64,000 bases of DNA from Salegentibacter_A chungangensis. GTDB taxonomy: Bacteria > Bacteroidota > Bacteroidia > Flavobacteriales > Flavobacteriaceae. The DNA lies in contig NZ_JBHTLI010000001.1 of assembly GCF_042678405.1 (NCBI RefSeq), forward strand, positions 1,116,001-1,180,000, given 5' to 3'. Under the pieces are notes generated by a model. That model had not been told where the DNA came from. It saw only the letters and a program-made list of their open reading frames with translations, and made no database searches. The translations under genes and the position numbers were made by a program. Shown in pieces: positions 16,748 to 25,024 of the stretch (position 1 is the first letter of the stretch; each line of letters starts with the position of its first letter).

Positions 16748-17491
16748 ATGGTTAGTAAAAGCCAAATTAAGTTAATAAAGAGTCTGTCCCAAAAAAAGTT
16801 CCGTCAAAAGAATAAACTTTTTGTAGCTGAAGGGAAAAAGGTGGTGAAGGAGCTTATTTCTTCAGGATTTGCACTAAAATACTTGTTTACTACCGACACT
16901 GATTTTGATGGGCCAGCAGATAAAACTCATTTCGTAAAAGAAGAAGATCTGAAAAAGCTCAGCTTTTTGAAAACACCGCAGATTGTTTTAGCTGTTTTTG
17001 AGATTCCAGTCATAAGTACTATCAAAAGCGAAGGCCTAGTAGTAGCTTTGGATGGAGTTAGAGATCCCGGAAATCTTGGTACCATTATTAGGTTGTGTGA
17101 CTGGTTTGGAGTAAAACAGTTGATTTGTTCTAATGATACCGTAGATTGTTATAATCCGAAAGTTATCCAGGCAACTATGGGGTCCATAGCCCGGGTGCTT
17201 GTTTCTTATACTGATCTTAAAAAATTTGTTGAAGAAAGGATAGAAGCTGGTCTTCCGGTGTATGGTGCATTTATGGATTCCAAAAATGTATATCAGCAAA
17301 GCCTGCCTGAAGAGGGAGTGTTGGTAATGGGAAATGAGGCTAACGGAATTTCGGGTGAAATTCAGGCACTTGTGAGTAACAGAGTCACAATCCCTCAATT
17401 TGGCGAAACTCAGGAAACGGAAAGCTTAAATGTAGCTACAGCAACCGCAATATTGCTGAGCGAATTCAGGCGATCATCTATTGGAAAGTAA
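16748..17491 (+). CDS. TrmH/SpoU-family RNA 2'-O-methyltransferase
   Basis: A 247-residue SPOUT methyltransferase. The N-terminal substrate-binding domain (KLIKSLSQKKFRQKNKLFVAEGKKVVKEL) resembles the RlmB-like rRNA-binding domain. The three family motifs are motif 1 LDGVRDPGNLGTIIR with the catalytic Arg, motif 2 VLVMGNEANGIS and motif 3 RVTIPQFGETQETESLNVATATAIL, which form the knotted SAM site. The exact RNA target is not clear; 23S rRNA modification is most likely. It is divergent from tamL with overlapping start codons, and its last 14 bp overlap porT tail to tail. Confidence 0.92.
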   Translation: MVSKSQIKLIKSLSQKKFRQKNKLFVAEGKKVVKELISSGFALKYLFTTDTDFDGPADKTHFVKEEDLKKLSFLKTPQIVLAVFEIPVISTIKSEGLVVALDGVRDPGNLGTIIRLCDWFGVKQLICSNDTVDCYNPKVIQATMGSIARVLVSYTDLKKFVEERIEAGLPVYGAFMDSKNVYQQSLPEEGVLVMGNEANGISGEIQALVSNRVTIPQFGETQETESLNVATATAILLSEFRRSSIGK

Positions 17492-18185
17492 AATTGAGGA
17501 AAATCCCTCTTGAAGACATTTTCTTTACATTACCTGTGTAGATGCTGTTAGGGTTTTCGTCTCTGATCAGTTCATCATTCAGGGCAAAGACACCTCTTAT
17601 TGATGGGGAGAACTTGAAATAATACAGGTAAAGGTCTACTCCAACTCCTACTTCATAATAATAAGAGTGGGTTGTCATTCTGAATTGCCCTGCATAATTA
17701 TCATCGGGATTGTTTTCGTTACTGGAAAGGTTTATTGAAGTTGATAGTCCTCCAACAATAAAGGGTTTGAAGTTATTGTAACGATCTGCCGAAAATTTCA
17801 GGAGTAAGGGAATGTGAACATAGGTAGCATTTACCTCTCTGTAGGTATCAGGGTCGGCCTTGGTGACCTGGAAGCCTCTCGTATTAAAGCTCACCCCTGG
17901 TTCAAGTCTAAGGTCAAGATTGTTGTTGATTTTTAGGTTTCCGATAAGCCCAACATTAAACCCAATGCCTTTCTCTACAACAAGATCTTTTCCTCCTATG
18001 GCATTTTGGTTGTATTCTTTATAGTCGAAATTAAAATCGTAGGTGTTGAAGCCTAAAAAGTATCCCCAGGACCAGCGTTGTCTGTCAAAATTTTCATTAT
18101 TAAGAATGGCTTCCCCTGAAAATAATTGGGCGTGTCCTAACTGGAAAAAGCCAAGAAAGAATATAATGGCAATAAATCTTCTCAT
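17478..18185 (-). CDS. porT: PorT-family type IX secretion/outer-membrane beta-barrel protein
   Basis: A 235-residue outer-membrane barrel with a signal peptide (MRRFIAIIFFLGFFQLGHAQ). The ATG at 18185 is chosen because it gives this signal and leaves 4 bp after menG; the longer frame adds residues overlapping menG. Barrel-like features are WSWGYFLGFNTYDFNFDY, DLRLEPGVSFNTRGF, NATYVHIPLLLKFSADRYNNFKPFIVGG and a terminal strand GIFLNFTFQ. PorT is needed for T9SS function in Porphyromonas. Placement after the menaquinone methyltransferase gene is a common flavobacterial arrangement and supports the call. Confidence 0.88.
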   Translation of the reverse strand: MRRFIAIIFFLGFFQLGHAQLFSGEAILNNENFDRQRWSWGYFLGFNTYDFNFDYKEYNQNAIGGKDLVVEKGIGFNVGLIGNLKINNNLDLRLEPGVSFNTRGFQVTKADPDTYREVNATYVHIPLLLKFSADRYNNFKPFIVGGLSTSINLSSNENNPDDNYAGQFRMTTHSYYYEVGVGVDLYLYYFKFSPSIRGVFALNDELIRDENPNSIYTGNVKKMSSRGIFLNFTFQ

Positions 18186-18189
18186 ATTT

Positions 18190-18918
18190 TTACTTTGAAG
18201 CAGAATAAATTGTTGCAACCCCAAAAGTTTGTGGGAGGTCTTTCACATTAGTAAACCCGATTTTTTGTAAAATATTGTTGAAGGCTTTTCCGTATGGGAA
18301 AACCGCGGCGCTTTTACTTAAGTATTCGTAAGCATCACGATCTTTAGAAAAAATCCTTCCAATTAAAGGCATTAAAAAATTAGTGTAAAGTTTATATCCT
18401 TGTTTGTAGGGAGTCTTGGAAGGTACAGAAGTTTCCAGAACTATAAAAATACCGCCGGGTTTTAATACTCTGTAAATTTCGGACAGGCCTTTTTCAAGAG
18501 TTTCAAAGTTCCTTACACCAAAGGCTACGGTAATAGCGTCAAATGAATTTTCATCAAATGGGAGTGCTTCAGAATCGGCCTGAACCATTTTAATTTTATC
18601 TTCAAGTCCTTTTGCCTTTATCTTTTTTCGTCCAACAGAAAGCATTCCTTCAGAAATATCTAAGCCAACAATCTCCTTTGCTCCGGTATTGGCAAGACTA
18701 ATGGCAAGGTCTCCTGTTCCTGTCGCAATATCTAAGGCACTTTTTGGGTTATTAGTCTTAACCATTGCAATAACCTTTTTTCTCCACTTAACATCTGTTC
18801 CAAACGAGATAATACGGTTCAACCCGTCATAATTGCCCGAAATCTTATCAAACATTTGCTCTACTTGCTTCTTTTTGTTGAGCTTAGAATCTTTATATGG
18901 AGTAACTTTTTCAGACAT
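18190..18918 (-). CDS. menG: Demethylmenaquinone methyltransferase (UbiE/MenG)
   Basis: SAM-dependent C-methyltransferase completing menaquinone synthesis, 242 residues from the ATG at 18918 (MSEKVTPY). Class I motifs: LDIATGTGDLAISLA (SAM loop), VGLDISEGMLSVGRKK, VQADSEALPFDENSFDAITVAFGVRNFE, and YRVLKPGGIFIVLETS. The N-terminal VEQMFDKISGNYDGLNRIISFG is the family signature. The longer frame would begin upstream of a good -7 box (18935-18942), so the internal ATG is favoured. It forms an operon with porT. Confidence 0.95.
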   Translation of the reverse strand: MSEKVTPYKDSKLNKKKQVEQMFDKISGNYDGLNRIISFGTDVKWRKKVIAMVKTNNPKSALDIATGTGDLAISLANTGAKEIVGLDISEGMLSVGRKKIKAKGLEDKIKMVQADSEALPFDENSFDAITVAFGVRNFETLEKGLSEIYRVLKPGGIFIVLETSVPSKTPYKQGYKLYTNFLMPLIGRIFSKDRDAYEYLSKSAAVFPYGKAFNNILQKIGFTNVKDLPQTFGVATIYSASK

Positions 18919-18934
18919 TGAAAATAATTTTGGC

Positions 18935-18942
18935 CAAAGATA
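18935..18942 (-). promoter_or_regulatory. Promoter -7 box for menG-porT
   Basis: TATCTTTG on the minus strand, 17 bp upstream of the chosen menG start. The -33 element is weak. Confidence 0.5.
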
Positions 18943-19002
18943 AGCGATAAGAAATAATTGAGTAATAAACATTTCTTTTTTGTTCCGAAGTCAGGCCGGT
19001 TT

Positions 19003-19030
19003 TTGGTTTATGGAAAATAACTTACCTTTG
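19003..19030 (+). promoter_or_regulatory. Promoter of trkA-trkH
   Basis: -33 TTG at 19003-19005 and -7 TACCTTTG at 19023-19030, spaced 17 bp: an exact fit to the Bacteroidota consensus. The leader to the ATG at 19059 is about 20-25 nt. Confidence 0.75.
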
Positions 19031-19058
19031 TTTTTTCGTTTCAATTTCAAGCTGTTAT

Positions 19059-20408
19059 ATGAAGATAATTATCGCCGGAGCTGGTGAAGTAGGCTTTCAT
19101 TTGGCTAAATTGCTTTCCTTTGAATCTCAGGATATTACCTTAATAGACACCAATCGGGATAACCTGTTGTATGCAGATACACATTTGGATATTCGCACCA
19201 TAAAAGGTGATGGTACTTCTATTGCGATTTTAAAGGAAGCCCAGGTGAAAAATGTGGATATGGTAATAAGTGTTACTTCCAGCGAAGCAACAAATATTAC
19301 TGTTTGTGTCCTCGCAAAACAATTAGGGGCCAAAAGAACTATCGCCCGGATTTCTAATACTGAATTTCTTGAAAATAAAGAGGAAATTGGTTTTGTGCAG
19401 TTTGGTATAGATGAACTGATTTCTCCTGAGGCCCTGGCAGCCAGGGAAATTGGGTTGCTGTTGAATCAGTCTGCTTTTAATGACAGTTATGAGTTTGAAG
19501 ATGGCGCGTTGACTATGATAGGTCTTAATCTGTCAAGAACTGCCCATTTTGTGGGGAAGACGGTTAAAGAAGCTGCCCGCATTTTTCCTGAACTAAATTT
19601 TGTGCCAATTGCCATCCAGCGTTTTGGAACCCAGTACACTTTGATTCCCCGTGGTGATACCCAGTTCAAAGAGGGAGACCAGGTTTATTTTATCACTTTA
19701 AAAAGCGGAGTTGAAGAATTATATAAACTTACCGGAAAAGTTAAGCAGGATATAAAAAATATTATGATTCTTGGCGGAAGTAAGATTGGACGTAAGACAG
19801 CGATCGATCTTGCAAAGAATAACTTTAATGTTAAGTTGGTTGAAAGTAATAAAGAAAAAGCTTATGATCTTGCCGATGAGTTACTGAACACTCTAATCAT
19901 TAATGGTGACGGCCGAAATGTGGAACTCCTGGAAGAAGAGAATATCCATGATATGGATGCTTTTATTGCGGTTACGGGAAATTCGGAGACCAACATAATG
20001 TCTTGCCTTGTTGCCAAGTCTAAAAGTGTAAAGAAAACCATTTCCCTCGTAGAAAATATGGATTATTTTCAGTTAAGCCATTCTATTGGGATAGATACAC
20101 TTATTAATAAAAAACTTCTGGCGGCTAACAATATATTCAGATATGTGAGAAAGGGAGAAGTGGTTGCAATGACCAAACTGAATAATATGAATGCCGAACT
20201 TCTTGAATTTATTGTTAAACCCAAGTCTCAGGTAAGCAATAAGAAAATAAAGGATATCGATTTTCCCAGGTCGGCAATTATCGGGGGCGTTATCAGGCAC
20301 GGAGAAGGAATTATAGCTTTAGGAGAGTTCCTGGTTAAAGCCGGAGACAGGGTGGTGGTTTGTTGTTTACCTCGTTCTATTAAAAAGGTAGAAAAACTCT
20401 TCTTGTAA
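19059..20408 (+). CDS. trkA: Trk potassium uptake regulatory subunit TrkA
   Basis: Cytoplasmic NAD-binding gating subunit of the Trk K+ channel, 449 residues with the full double arrangement: RCK-N domain 1 (GAGEVG at residues 7-12), TrkA-C domain 1 (about 145-225), RCK-N domain 2 (GGSKIG at 239-244) and TrkA-C domain 2 (about 370-449). The acidic residues after the second strands (LIDTN, LVESN) suit NAD(H) binding. It is translationally coupled to trkH: the stop and start overlap in TAATG. Confidence 0.96.
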   Translation: MKIIIAGAGEVGFHLAKLLSFESQDITLIDTNRDNLLYADTHLDIRTIKGDGTSIAILKEAQVKNVDMVISVTSSEATNITVCVLAKQLGAKRTIARISNTEFLENKEEIGFVQFGIDELISPEALAAREIGLLLNQSAFNDSYEFEDGALTMIGLNLSRTAHFVGKTVKEAARIFPELNFVPIAIQRFGTQYTLIPRGDTQFKEGDQVYFITLKSGVEELYKLTGKVKQDIKNIMILGGSKIGRKTAIDLAKNNFNVKLVESNKEKAYDLADELLNTLIINGDGRNVELLEEENIHDMDAFIAVTGNSETNIMSCLVAKSKSVKKTISLVENMDYFQLSHSIGIDTLINKKLLAANNIFRYVRKGEVVAMTKLNNMNAELLEFIVKPKSQVSNKKIKDIDFPRSAIIGGVIRHGEGIIALGEFLVKAGDRVVVCCLPRSIKKVEKLFL

Positions 20409-21904
20409 TGCCAAAGCTTAACTATCAGATCATATTTCATGTGATGGGGCTGCTATTGCTTTGCAATGGAGGGTTTATGTTGCTTTCAGTTTTGGTAAGC
20501 TGGTTTTATCAGGACGGAGTGACCCTTGAAATTTCTACGGCAGCTCTTATAACTTTATTTATTGGGGTTTTCCTTATGTTCTCTACTCGTGGGCACAGGA
20601 AAGAGGTGAAAAAGAGAGAGGGATATATCATAGTGACCTTTGGCTGGATATTTATGGCTTTAAGTGGAACGCTGCCTTATGTGATAAGCGAATCTATTCC
20701 GAGTTTTACAAATGCCTTTTTTGAAACAATGTCCGGTTATACGACTACCGGGGCTTCAATCTTAAATGATATAGAATCTATTCCGAAGGGAATTTTGTTC
20801 TGGAGAAGTCTTACGCACTGGATTGGAGGAATGGGAATTATTGTGCTTGCTATAGCCATTCTTCCGCTTTTGGGAATTGGAGGAATGCAGCTGTTTGCCG
20901 CAGAATCTCCGGGACCCAGTGCAGATAAACTGAAGCCCAGAATTACCGATACGGCCAAAAGATTATGGCTTATTTATGTGAGCTATACCCTTGCTGAAAC
21001 CATTTTGCTTTATGTGGCTGGGATGAATTTCTTTGACGCTATTAATCACGCCTTTAGTACCTTATCTACCGGAGGGTTTTCAACAAAGAATGCGAGTATC
21101 GCCTTCTGGAACGATAATCCTGCAATACAATACATTATTATCGTTTTTATGTTCTTGGCAGGGAGTAACTTCGTTTTGAGCTATTTTAGTTTCAAAGGGC
21201 GGATTCAGCGGGTCTTACACGACGATGAGTTTAAGTGGTATTTTATCTTTATAGCTTCTTTTACATTGATTTCCGCAGTGATCGTCTATTTTGGAGCAGA
21301 TGTAAGTATCTCTTCCATAGATCATCCAATGGTTTGGGGGGAATGGGAAAGCGCTTTCAGACATTCGCTCTTCCAGGTTCTGGCTGTGATCACCACAACC
21401 GGTTTTGTTTCTGCAGATTATACTATGTGGACGCCTTTCTTAACTATTTTCTTTTTTGGGATGTTCTTTCTTGGAGGATCGGCGGGGTCTACCGCGGGTG
21501 GTGTGAAGGTGATGAGGCATATTATTATGATAAGGAACGGGTTGACGGAGTTTAAAAGAACCCTTCATCCTAATGCCATACTACCGGTTCGCTTTAATAA
21601 AAAATCTATTAGCAAGGAGATCGTTTTCAATATTCTTGGATTCTTTATCCTTTATATGCTGGCCTTTATTATAGGGTCTGTAGGGCTGGCTTCTTTGGGG
21701 CTCGATTTTGAAACATCAATAGGAGGTGCAGCTTCTTCTCTGGGTAATATTGGGCCTGCTTTTGGAGGTCTTAGCCCTGTGAATAATTTTGATATGTTGC
21801 CGCCTTTCGGAAAATGGTGGTGTTCGTTTTTAATGCTCATTGGAAGGCTTGAACTTTTCACCGTTTTAATATTATTTACTCCTTTTTTCTGGAGAAACAG
21901 ATAG
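20408..21904 (+). CDS. trkH: Trk potassium uptake pore subunit TrkH
   Basis: A 498-residue inner-membrane K+ channel/transporter with four pore repeats. The selectivity-filter segments are SGYTTTGAS, STLSTGGFS, ITTTGFVSADY and SLGNIGPAF, each with the key glycine. Glycine-rich GGSAGSTAGGVKVMR marks the fourth-repeat region and the intramembrane gating loop. The pore partner of the preceding TrkA, it starts with a 1-bp overlap and ends before a strong terminator. Confidence 0.97.
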   Translation: MPKLNYQIIFHVMGLLLLCNGGFMLLSVLVSWFYQDGVTLEISTAALITLFIGVFLMFSTRGHRKEVKKREGYIIVTFGWIFMALSGTLPYVISESIPSFTNAFFETMSGYTTTGASILNDIESIPKGILFWRSLTHWIGGMGIIVLAIAILPLLGIGGMQLFAAESPGPSADKLKPRITDTAKRLWLIYVSYTLAETILLYVAGMNFFDAINHAFSTLSTGGFSTKNASIAFWNDNPAIQYIIIVFMFLAGSNFVLSYFSFKGRIQRVLHDDEFKWYFIFIASFTLISAVIVYFGADVSISSIDHPMVWGEWESAFRHSLFQVLAVITTTGFVSADYTMWTPFLTIFFFGMFFLGGSAGSTAGGVKVMRHIIMIRNGLTEFKRTLHPNAILPVRFNKKSISKEIVFNILGFFILYMLAFIIGSVGLASLGLDFETSIGGAASSLGNIGPAFGGLSPVNNFDMLPPFGKWWCSFLMLIGRLELFTVLILFTPFFWRNR

Positions 21905-21913
21905 GAATAAAAC

Positions 21914-21945
21914 AAAAAAGCCCGGAAATTTCCCGGGCTTTTTTT
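21914..21945. terminator. Bidirectional terminator between trkH and the aminotransferase gene
   Basis: AAAAAAGCCCGG pairs with CCGGGCTTTTTT, with A and T tracts on both sides. Confidence 0.9.
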
Positions 21946-21965
21946 GTTTATGAGTTCTAAGCTAA

Positions 21966-23153
21966 TTAAGTCAGAGCCTTTTTAATTCGTTTAAGAGCTT
22001 CTTCAATCTGTTCTTCGCTTGCCGCGTACGAAATTCTAATACAATCAGGATTACCGAAAGCATCTCCGGTTACCGTCGCAACAAGTGCTTCTTCAAGCAA
22101 AAACATTGAAAAATCTGTAGCGTTCTCAATTTTATGTCCTTTCAGAGTTTTTCCGAAGAAATGAGAAACGTTCGGGAATACATAAAAAGCACCTTCCGGT
22201 TCAGTTGTTACAAAGCCTTCGATATCATTTAAAAGATCAATTATAAGCTTTCTTCGTTTTTTGAAGGTGTCTACCATATAACTGATTTTAGATACCGGCG
22301 CTTCAAGTGCAGTGATCACGGCTCTTTGTGCAATACAGTTGGCACCACTGGTGATCTGACCCTGCATTTTATTGCAGGCGCGTGCAATCCAGGAAGGAGC
22401 ACCAATATATCCAATTCTCCATCCGGTCATAGCGAAAGCCTTGGAAACTCCATTTACCGTAACCACGCGGTCATACATATCTTCAAACTGAGCCATTGAA
22501 GCGTGCCCTCCTACAAAGTTGATGTGCTCATATATTTCATCACTAACAACAATAATATCAGGGTGTTTTGCCAAAACATCGGCCAAAGCTCTTAATTCTT
22601 CTTTGCTGTATACCATTCCGCTAGGATTGCAAGGAGAACTGTACCAGATCATTTTTGTTTTTGGAGTGATGGCGGCCTCGAGTTGTTCCGGGGTTATTTT
22701 GAAGTCGGTTTCTACACTTGTAGGAACTTCTACCGGAACTCCTTCAGCAAGCTTAACGATTTCAGCATAGCTTACCCAATAAGGGCAGGGGAGAAGAACT
22801 TCGTCTCCGGGGTTTAGCAATACCATAGCGACATTGGCTAAAGATTGTTTAGCCCCTGTAGAAACTACAATCTGCGTACGATCGTAAATTAGGTTATTAT
22901 CTCGTTGGAATTTATTGATGATCGCGTCCTTCAGTTCAACATATCCGTCTACCGGCGTATAGGAGTTATAATTATCGTTAATGGCCTGTATAGCTGCCTC
23001 TTTAATGAAGTCCGGGGTGTTGAAATCCGGCTCTCCAAGGCTTAGTCCTATAATGTCTTTCCCTTCGGCTCTTAGTTCACGCGCTTTGGCTGCCATAGCC
23101 AGAGTCTGGGAAGTCGCGAGATTGTTAATCCTGTTTGATAATTGTTCTTGCAT
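21966..23153 (-). CDS. Pyridoxal-phosphate aminotransferase, aspartate aminotransferase type
   Basis: A class I fold type I aminotransferase, 395 residues, of the bacterial Ib AspAT subgroup. The PLP lysine is in NGVSKAFAMTGWRIGY (Lys238). Other site residues are Asn176 in SSPCNPSG, Asp205 and Tyr208 in SDEIYEH, Arg246, and the C-terminal Arg of DCIRISYAAS that holds the substrate carboxylate. It probably converts aspartate and oxaloacetate, though prephenate or other substrates are possible. It lies 24 bp after the desaturase gene on the same strand. Confidence 0.93.
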   Translation of the reverse strand: MQEQLSNRINNLATSQTLAMAAKARELRAEGKDIIGLSLGEPDFNTPDFIKEAAIQAINDNYNSYTPVDGYVELKDAIINKFQRDNNLIYDRTQIVVSTGAKQSLANVAMVLLNPGDEVLLPCPYWVSYAEIVKLAEGVPVEVPTSVETDFKITPEQLEAAITPKTKMIWYSSPCNPSGMVYSKEELRALADVLAKHPDIIVVSDEIYEHINFVGGHASMAQFEDMYDRVVTVNGVSKAFAMTGWRIGYIGAPSWIARACNKMQGQITSGANCIAQRAVITALEAPVSKISYMVDTFKKRRKLIIDLLNDIEGFVTTEPEGAFYVFPNVSHFFGKTLKGHKIENATDFSMFLLEEALVATVTGDAFGNPDCIRISYAASEEQIEEALKRIKKALT

Positions 23154-23177
23154 CTTCTTGATCGGTTAAAATTATAA

Positions 23178-24284
23178 TTAAGTTGAAATTGCAGGTTTCG
23201 CCCCCATTTCTTTTAAATATTTGAAATGGGCGATTATTGCTGCGCGTGTGGTTTTATATTCGTTATAAGGCAGATTGCATTCTTTTGCCGTCTGCTTTAC
23301 TATTTCTGAGATCTTTGAATAATGGATATGACTTATATTCGGAAAAATATGATGCTCTACCTGGTGATTTAGCCCCCCGGTGAACCAGTTAATGATCTTG
23401 TTTTTAGTTGAAAAATTAACGGTTGTAAATAACTGGTGTATTGCCCAGGTATTCTTCATAGATCCGGTATCATCAGGCAAAGGCATATCGGTTTGCTTTA
23501 CAACGTGAGCGAGCTGAAAAATGATACTCAGGATAAGCCCGGCAGTATAGTGCATGATAAAGAACCCTATGAGTATCTTCCACCAGGAAATTGATAAAAT
23601 CAGCATTGGTATTACGATCCAGACAGAAACATATATAAGTTTTGTGATGGCAATAATGCTCCACTGTGTTAAGGGAGTAGGTAGTTTTCCGTAGGATAAT
23701 TTCCTTGTCAGGTACCTTTTTGTCTGCTTAAAATCGGTGGTAAGTGCCCAGTTGAAAGTTAGCAGGCCATAAAGGAAAATGGAATAATAGTGCTGAAACT
23801 TATGGAATCTTCTCCATTTTGATTCTTTTGAAAATCTGATTACTCTTCCGGCATCCAGATCTTCATCGTGGCCAGGGATATTAGTATAGGTATGGTGCAG
23901 AACATTATGCTGGACCTGCCAGTTGTAAACATTCCCGGCTAGAATATAGATAGTGCCCCCCATAAATTTATTCACCCATTTTTTTGAGGAATAAGAACCG
24001 TGATTCCCATCGTGCATAATATTCATCCCAACTCCAGCCATACCTGCACCCATTATAATAGTAAGCAGAAGCATCCACCATTGTGAAATGTTGAGAGTAA
24101 GAATTAAAAAGTAAGGAGTAAGAAACATGGTGAACATCACAATTGCCTTTAGATGGAGCTTCCAGTTTCCTGTTTTTTTAAGGTTGTTTTCTTTGAAATA
24201 AGTGTTAACTCTCTTATTTAGAGTTCTGAAGAATTTAGCCGAATCGGTTCGCGAAAATCTTATAGAATGTTGATTGTTTTGCAT
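23178..24284 (-). CDS. Membrane fatty-acid (acyl-CoA) desaturase
   Basis: Integral-membrane di-iron desaturase introducing a double bond into acyl chains. Three histidine boxes are visible: HDGNHGS, HNVLHHTYTN and NHQVEHHIFPNISH. Hydrophobic segments flank them (IVMFTMFLTPYFLILTL; WWMLLLTIIMGAGMAGVGM; LIYVSVWIVIPMLILSI). The QxxHH form of the third box is typical of front-end or linoleoyl-CoA-desaturase-like enzymes, but no fused cytochrome b5 domain is present. I start at the ATG at 24284 because the longer frame begins with a TTG that falls on the promoter -7 box. A role in membrane fluidity is inferred. Confidence 0.9.
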   Translation of the reverse strand: MQNNQHSIRFSRTDSAKFFRTLNKRVNTYFKENNLKKTGNWKLHLKAIVMFTMFLTPYFLILTLNISQWWMLLLTIIMGAGMAGVGMNIMHDGNHGSYSSKKWVNKFMGGTIYILAGNVYNWQVQHNVLHHTYTNIPGHDEDLDAGRVIRFSKESKWRRFHKFQHYYSIFLYGLLTFNWALTTDFKQTKRYLTRKLSYGKLPTPLTQWSIIAITKLIYVSVWIVIPMLILSISWWKILIGFFIMHYTAGLILSIIFQLAHVVKQTDMPLPDDTGSMKNTWAIHQLFTTVNFSTKNKIINWFTGGLNHQVEHHIFPNISHIHYSKISEIVKQTAKECNLPYNEYKTTRAAIIAHFKYLKEMGAKPAIST

Positions 24285-24302
24285 TTTTTTACATTGAAAC
24301 CT

Positions 24303-24310
24303 CAAAGTTA
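24303..24310 (-). promoter_or_regulatory. Promoter -7 box for the desaturase operon
   Basis: TAACTTTG on the minus strand, about 18 bp before the ATG. It is back to back with the rsmG promoter. Confidence 0.55.
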
Positions 24311-24366
24311 TAATATTAAATAGTTTGAAGGAATTAAAAGCATAAAATTTACCTTTTTAAATTATG

Positions 24367-24374
24367 TACTTTTG
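24367..24374 (+). promoter_or_regulatory. Promoter -7 box for rsmG
   Basis: TACTTTTG followed by CAC; transcription would start only about a dozen bases before the TTG start codon of rsmG. Confidence 0.55.
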
Positions 24375-24392
24375 CACTAAAATTTTAATGAT

Positions 24393-25022
24393 TTGGAATT
24401 AATTAAGAAATACTTCCCTGAACTGACCCCTTGGCAGATTGAAAAATTTAAGCAACTGGAAACGCTTTATAAAGACTGGAACCTCAAGATAAATGTGGTT
24501 TCCCGAAAAGATATAGATGAAATATACCTTAGGCACGTACTGCATTCGCTGGGAATAGCCAAAATCCAGCCATTCTTGCCTGAGGCGGAAATTCTTGATG
24601 TAGGAACCGGTGGAGGTTTTCCGGGAATTCCGTTAGCCATACTTTTCCCGAAAACAAATTTTCATTTAGTTGATTCTATTGGTAAAAAGATAAAGGTGGT
24701 GAATGAGGTTGTGGAAGGACTGCAGCTGCAAAATGTGAAAACCACAAACGGCAGGGTAGAAGAGGTTAGCGGGCATTATGATTTTATTGTAAGCCGGGCC
24801 GTAGCTGCAATGCCGACATTTGTGCATTGGACAAAAGGTAAGATTGCCAAAAAGAGCAGGCACGAATTAAAGAACGGTATACTTTATCTAAAAGGAGGAG
24901 ATTTAACCGAAGAGCTCAGAGACTATCAAACTGCGAGAGTCTATGAGCTTTCCGATTATTTTGAAGAGGACTTTTTTGAGACCAAAAAAGTAGTTCATTT
25001 ACCAATGAAATATAAAGGCTAA
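24393..25022 (+). CDS. rsmG: 16S rRNA (guanine527-N7)-methyltransferase RsmG
   Basis: A 209-residue GidB/RsmG enzyme. Motifs: LETLYKDWNLKINVVSRKD at the N-terminus, RHVLHSLGIAK, the SAM loop ILDVGTGGGFPGIPLAI, and DFIVSRAVAAMP. The best start is a TTG at 24393 (MELIKKYFPELT); the nearby ATG at 24388 is in another frame and reaches a stop after four codons. The gene ends 2 bp before the convergent end of the first giant secreted-protein gene with no terminator between them. Confidence 0.94.
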   Translation: MELIKKYFPELTPWQIEKFKQLETLYKDWNLKINVVSRKDIDEIYLRHVLHSLGIAKIQPFLPEAEILDVGTGGGFPGIPLAILFPKTNFHLVDSIGKKIKVVNEVVEGLQLQNVKTTNGRVEEVSGHYDFIVSRAVAAMPTFVHWTKGKIAKKSRHELKNGILYLKGGDLTEELRDYQTARVYELSDYFEEDFFETKKVVHLPMKYKG

Positions 25023-25024
25023 GC

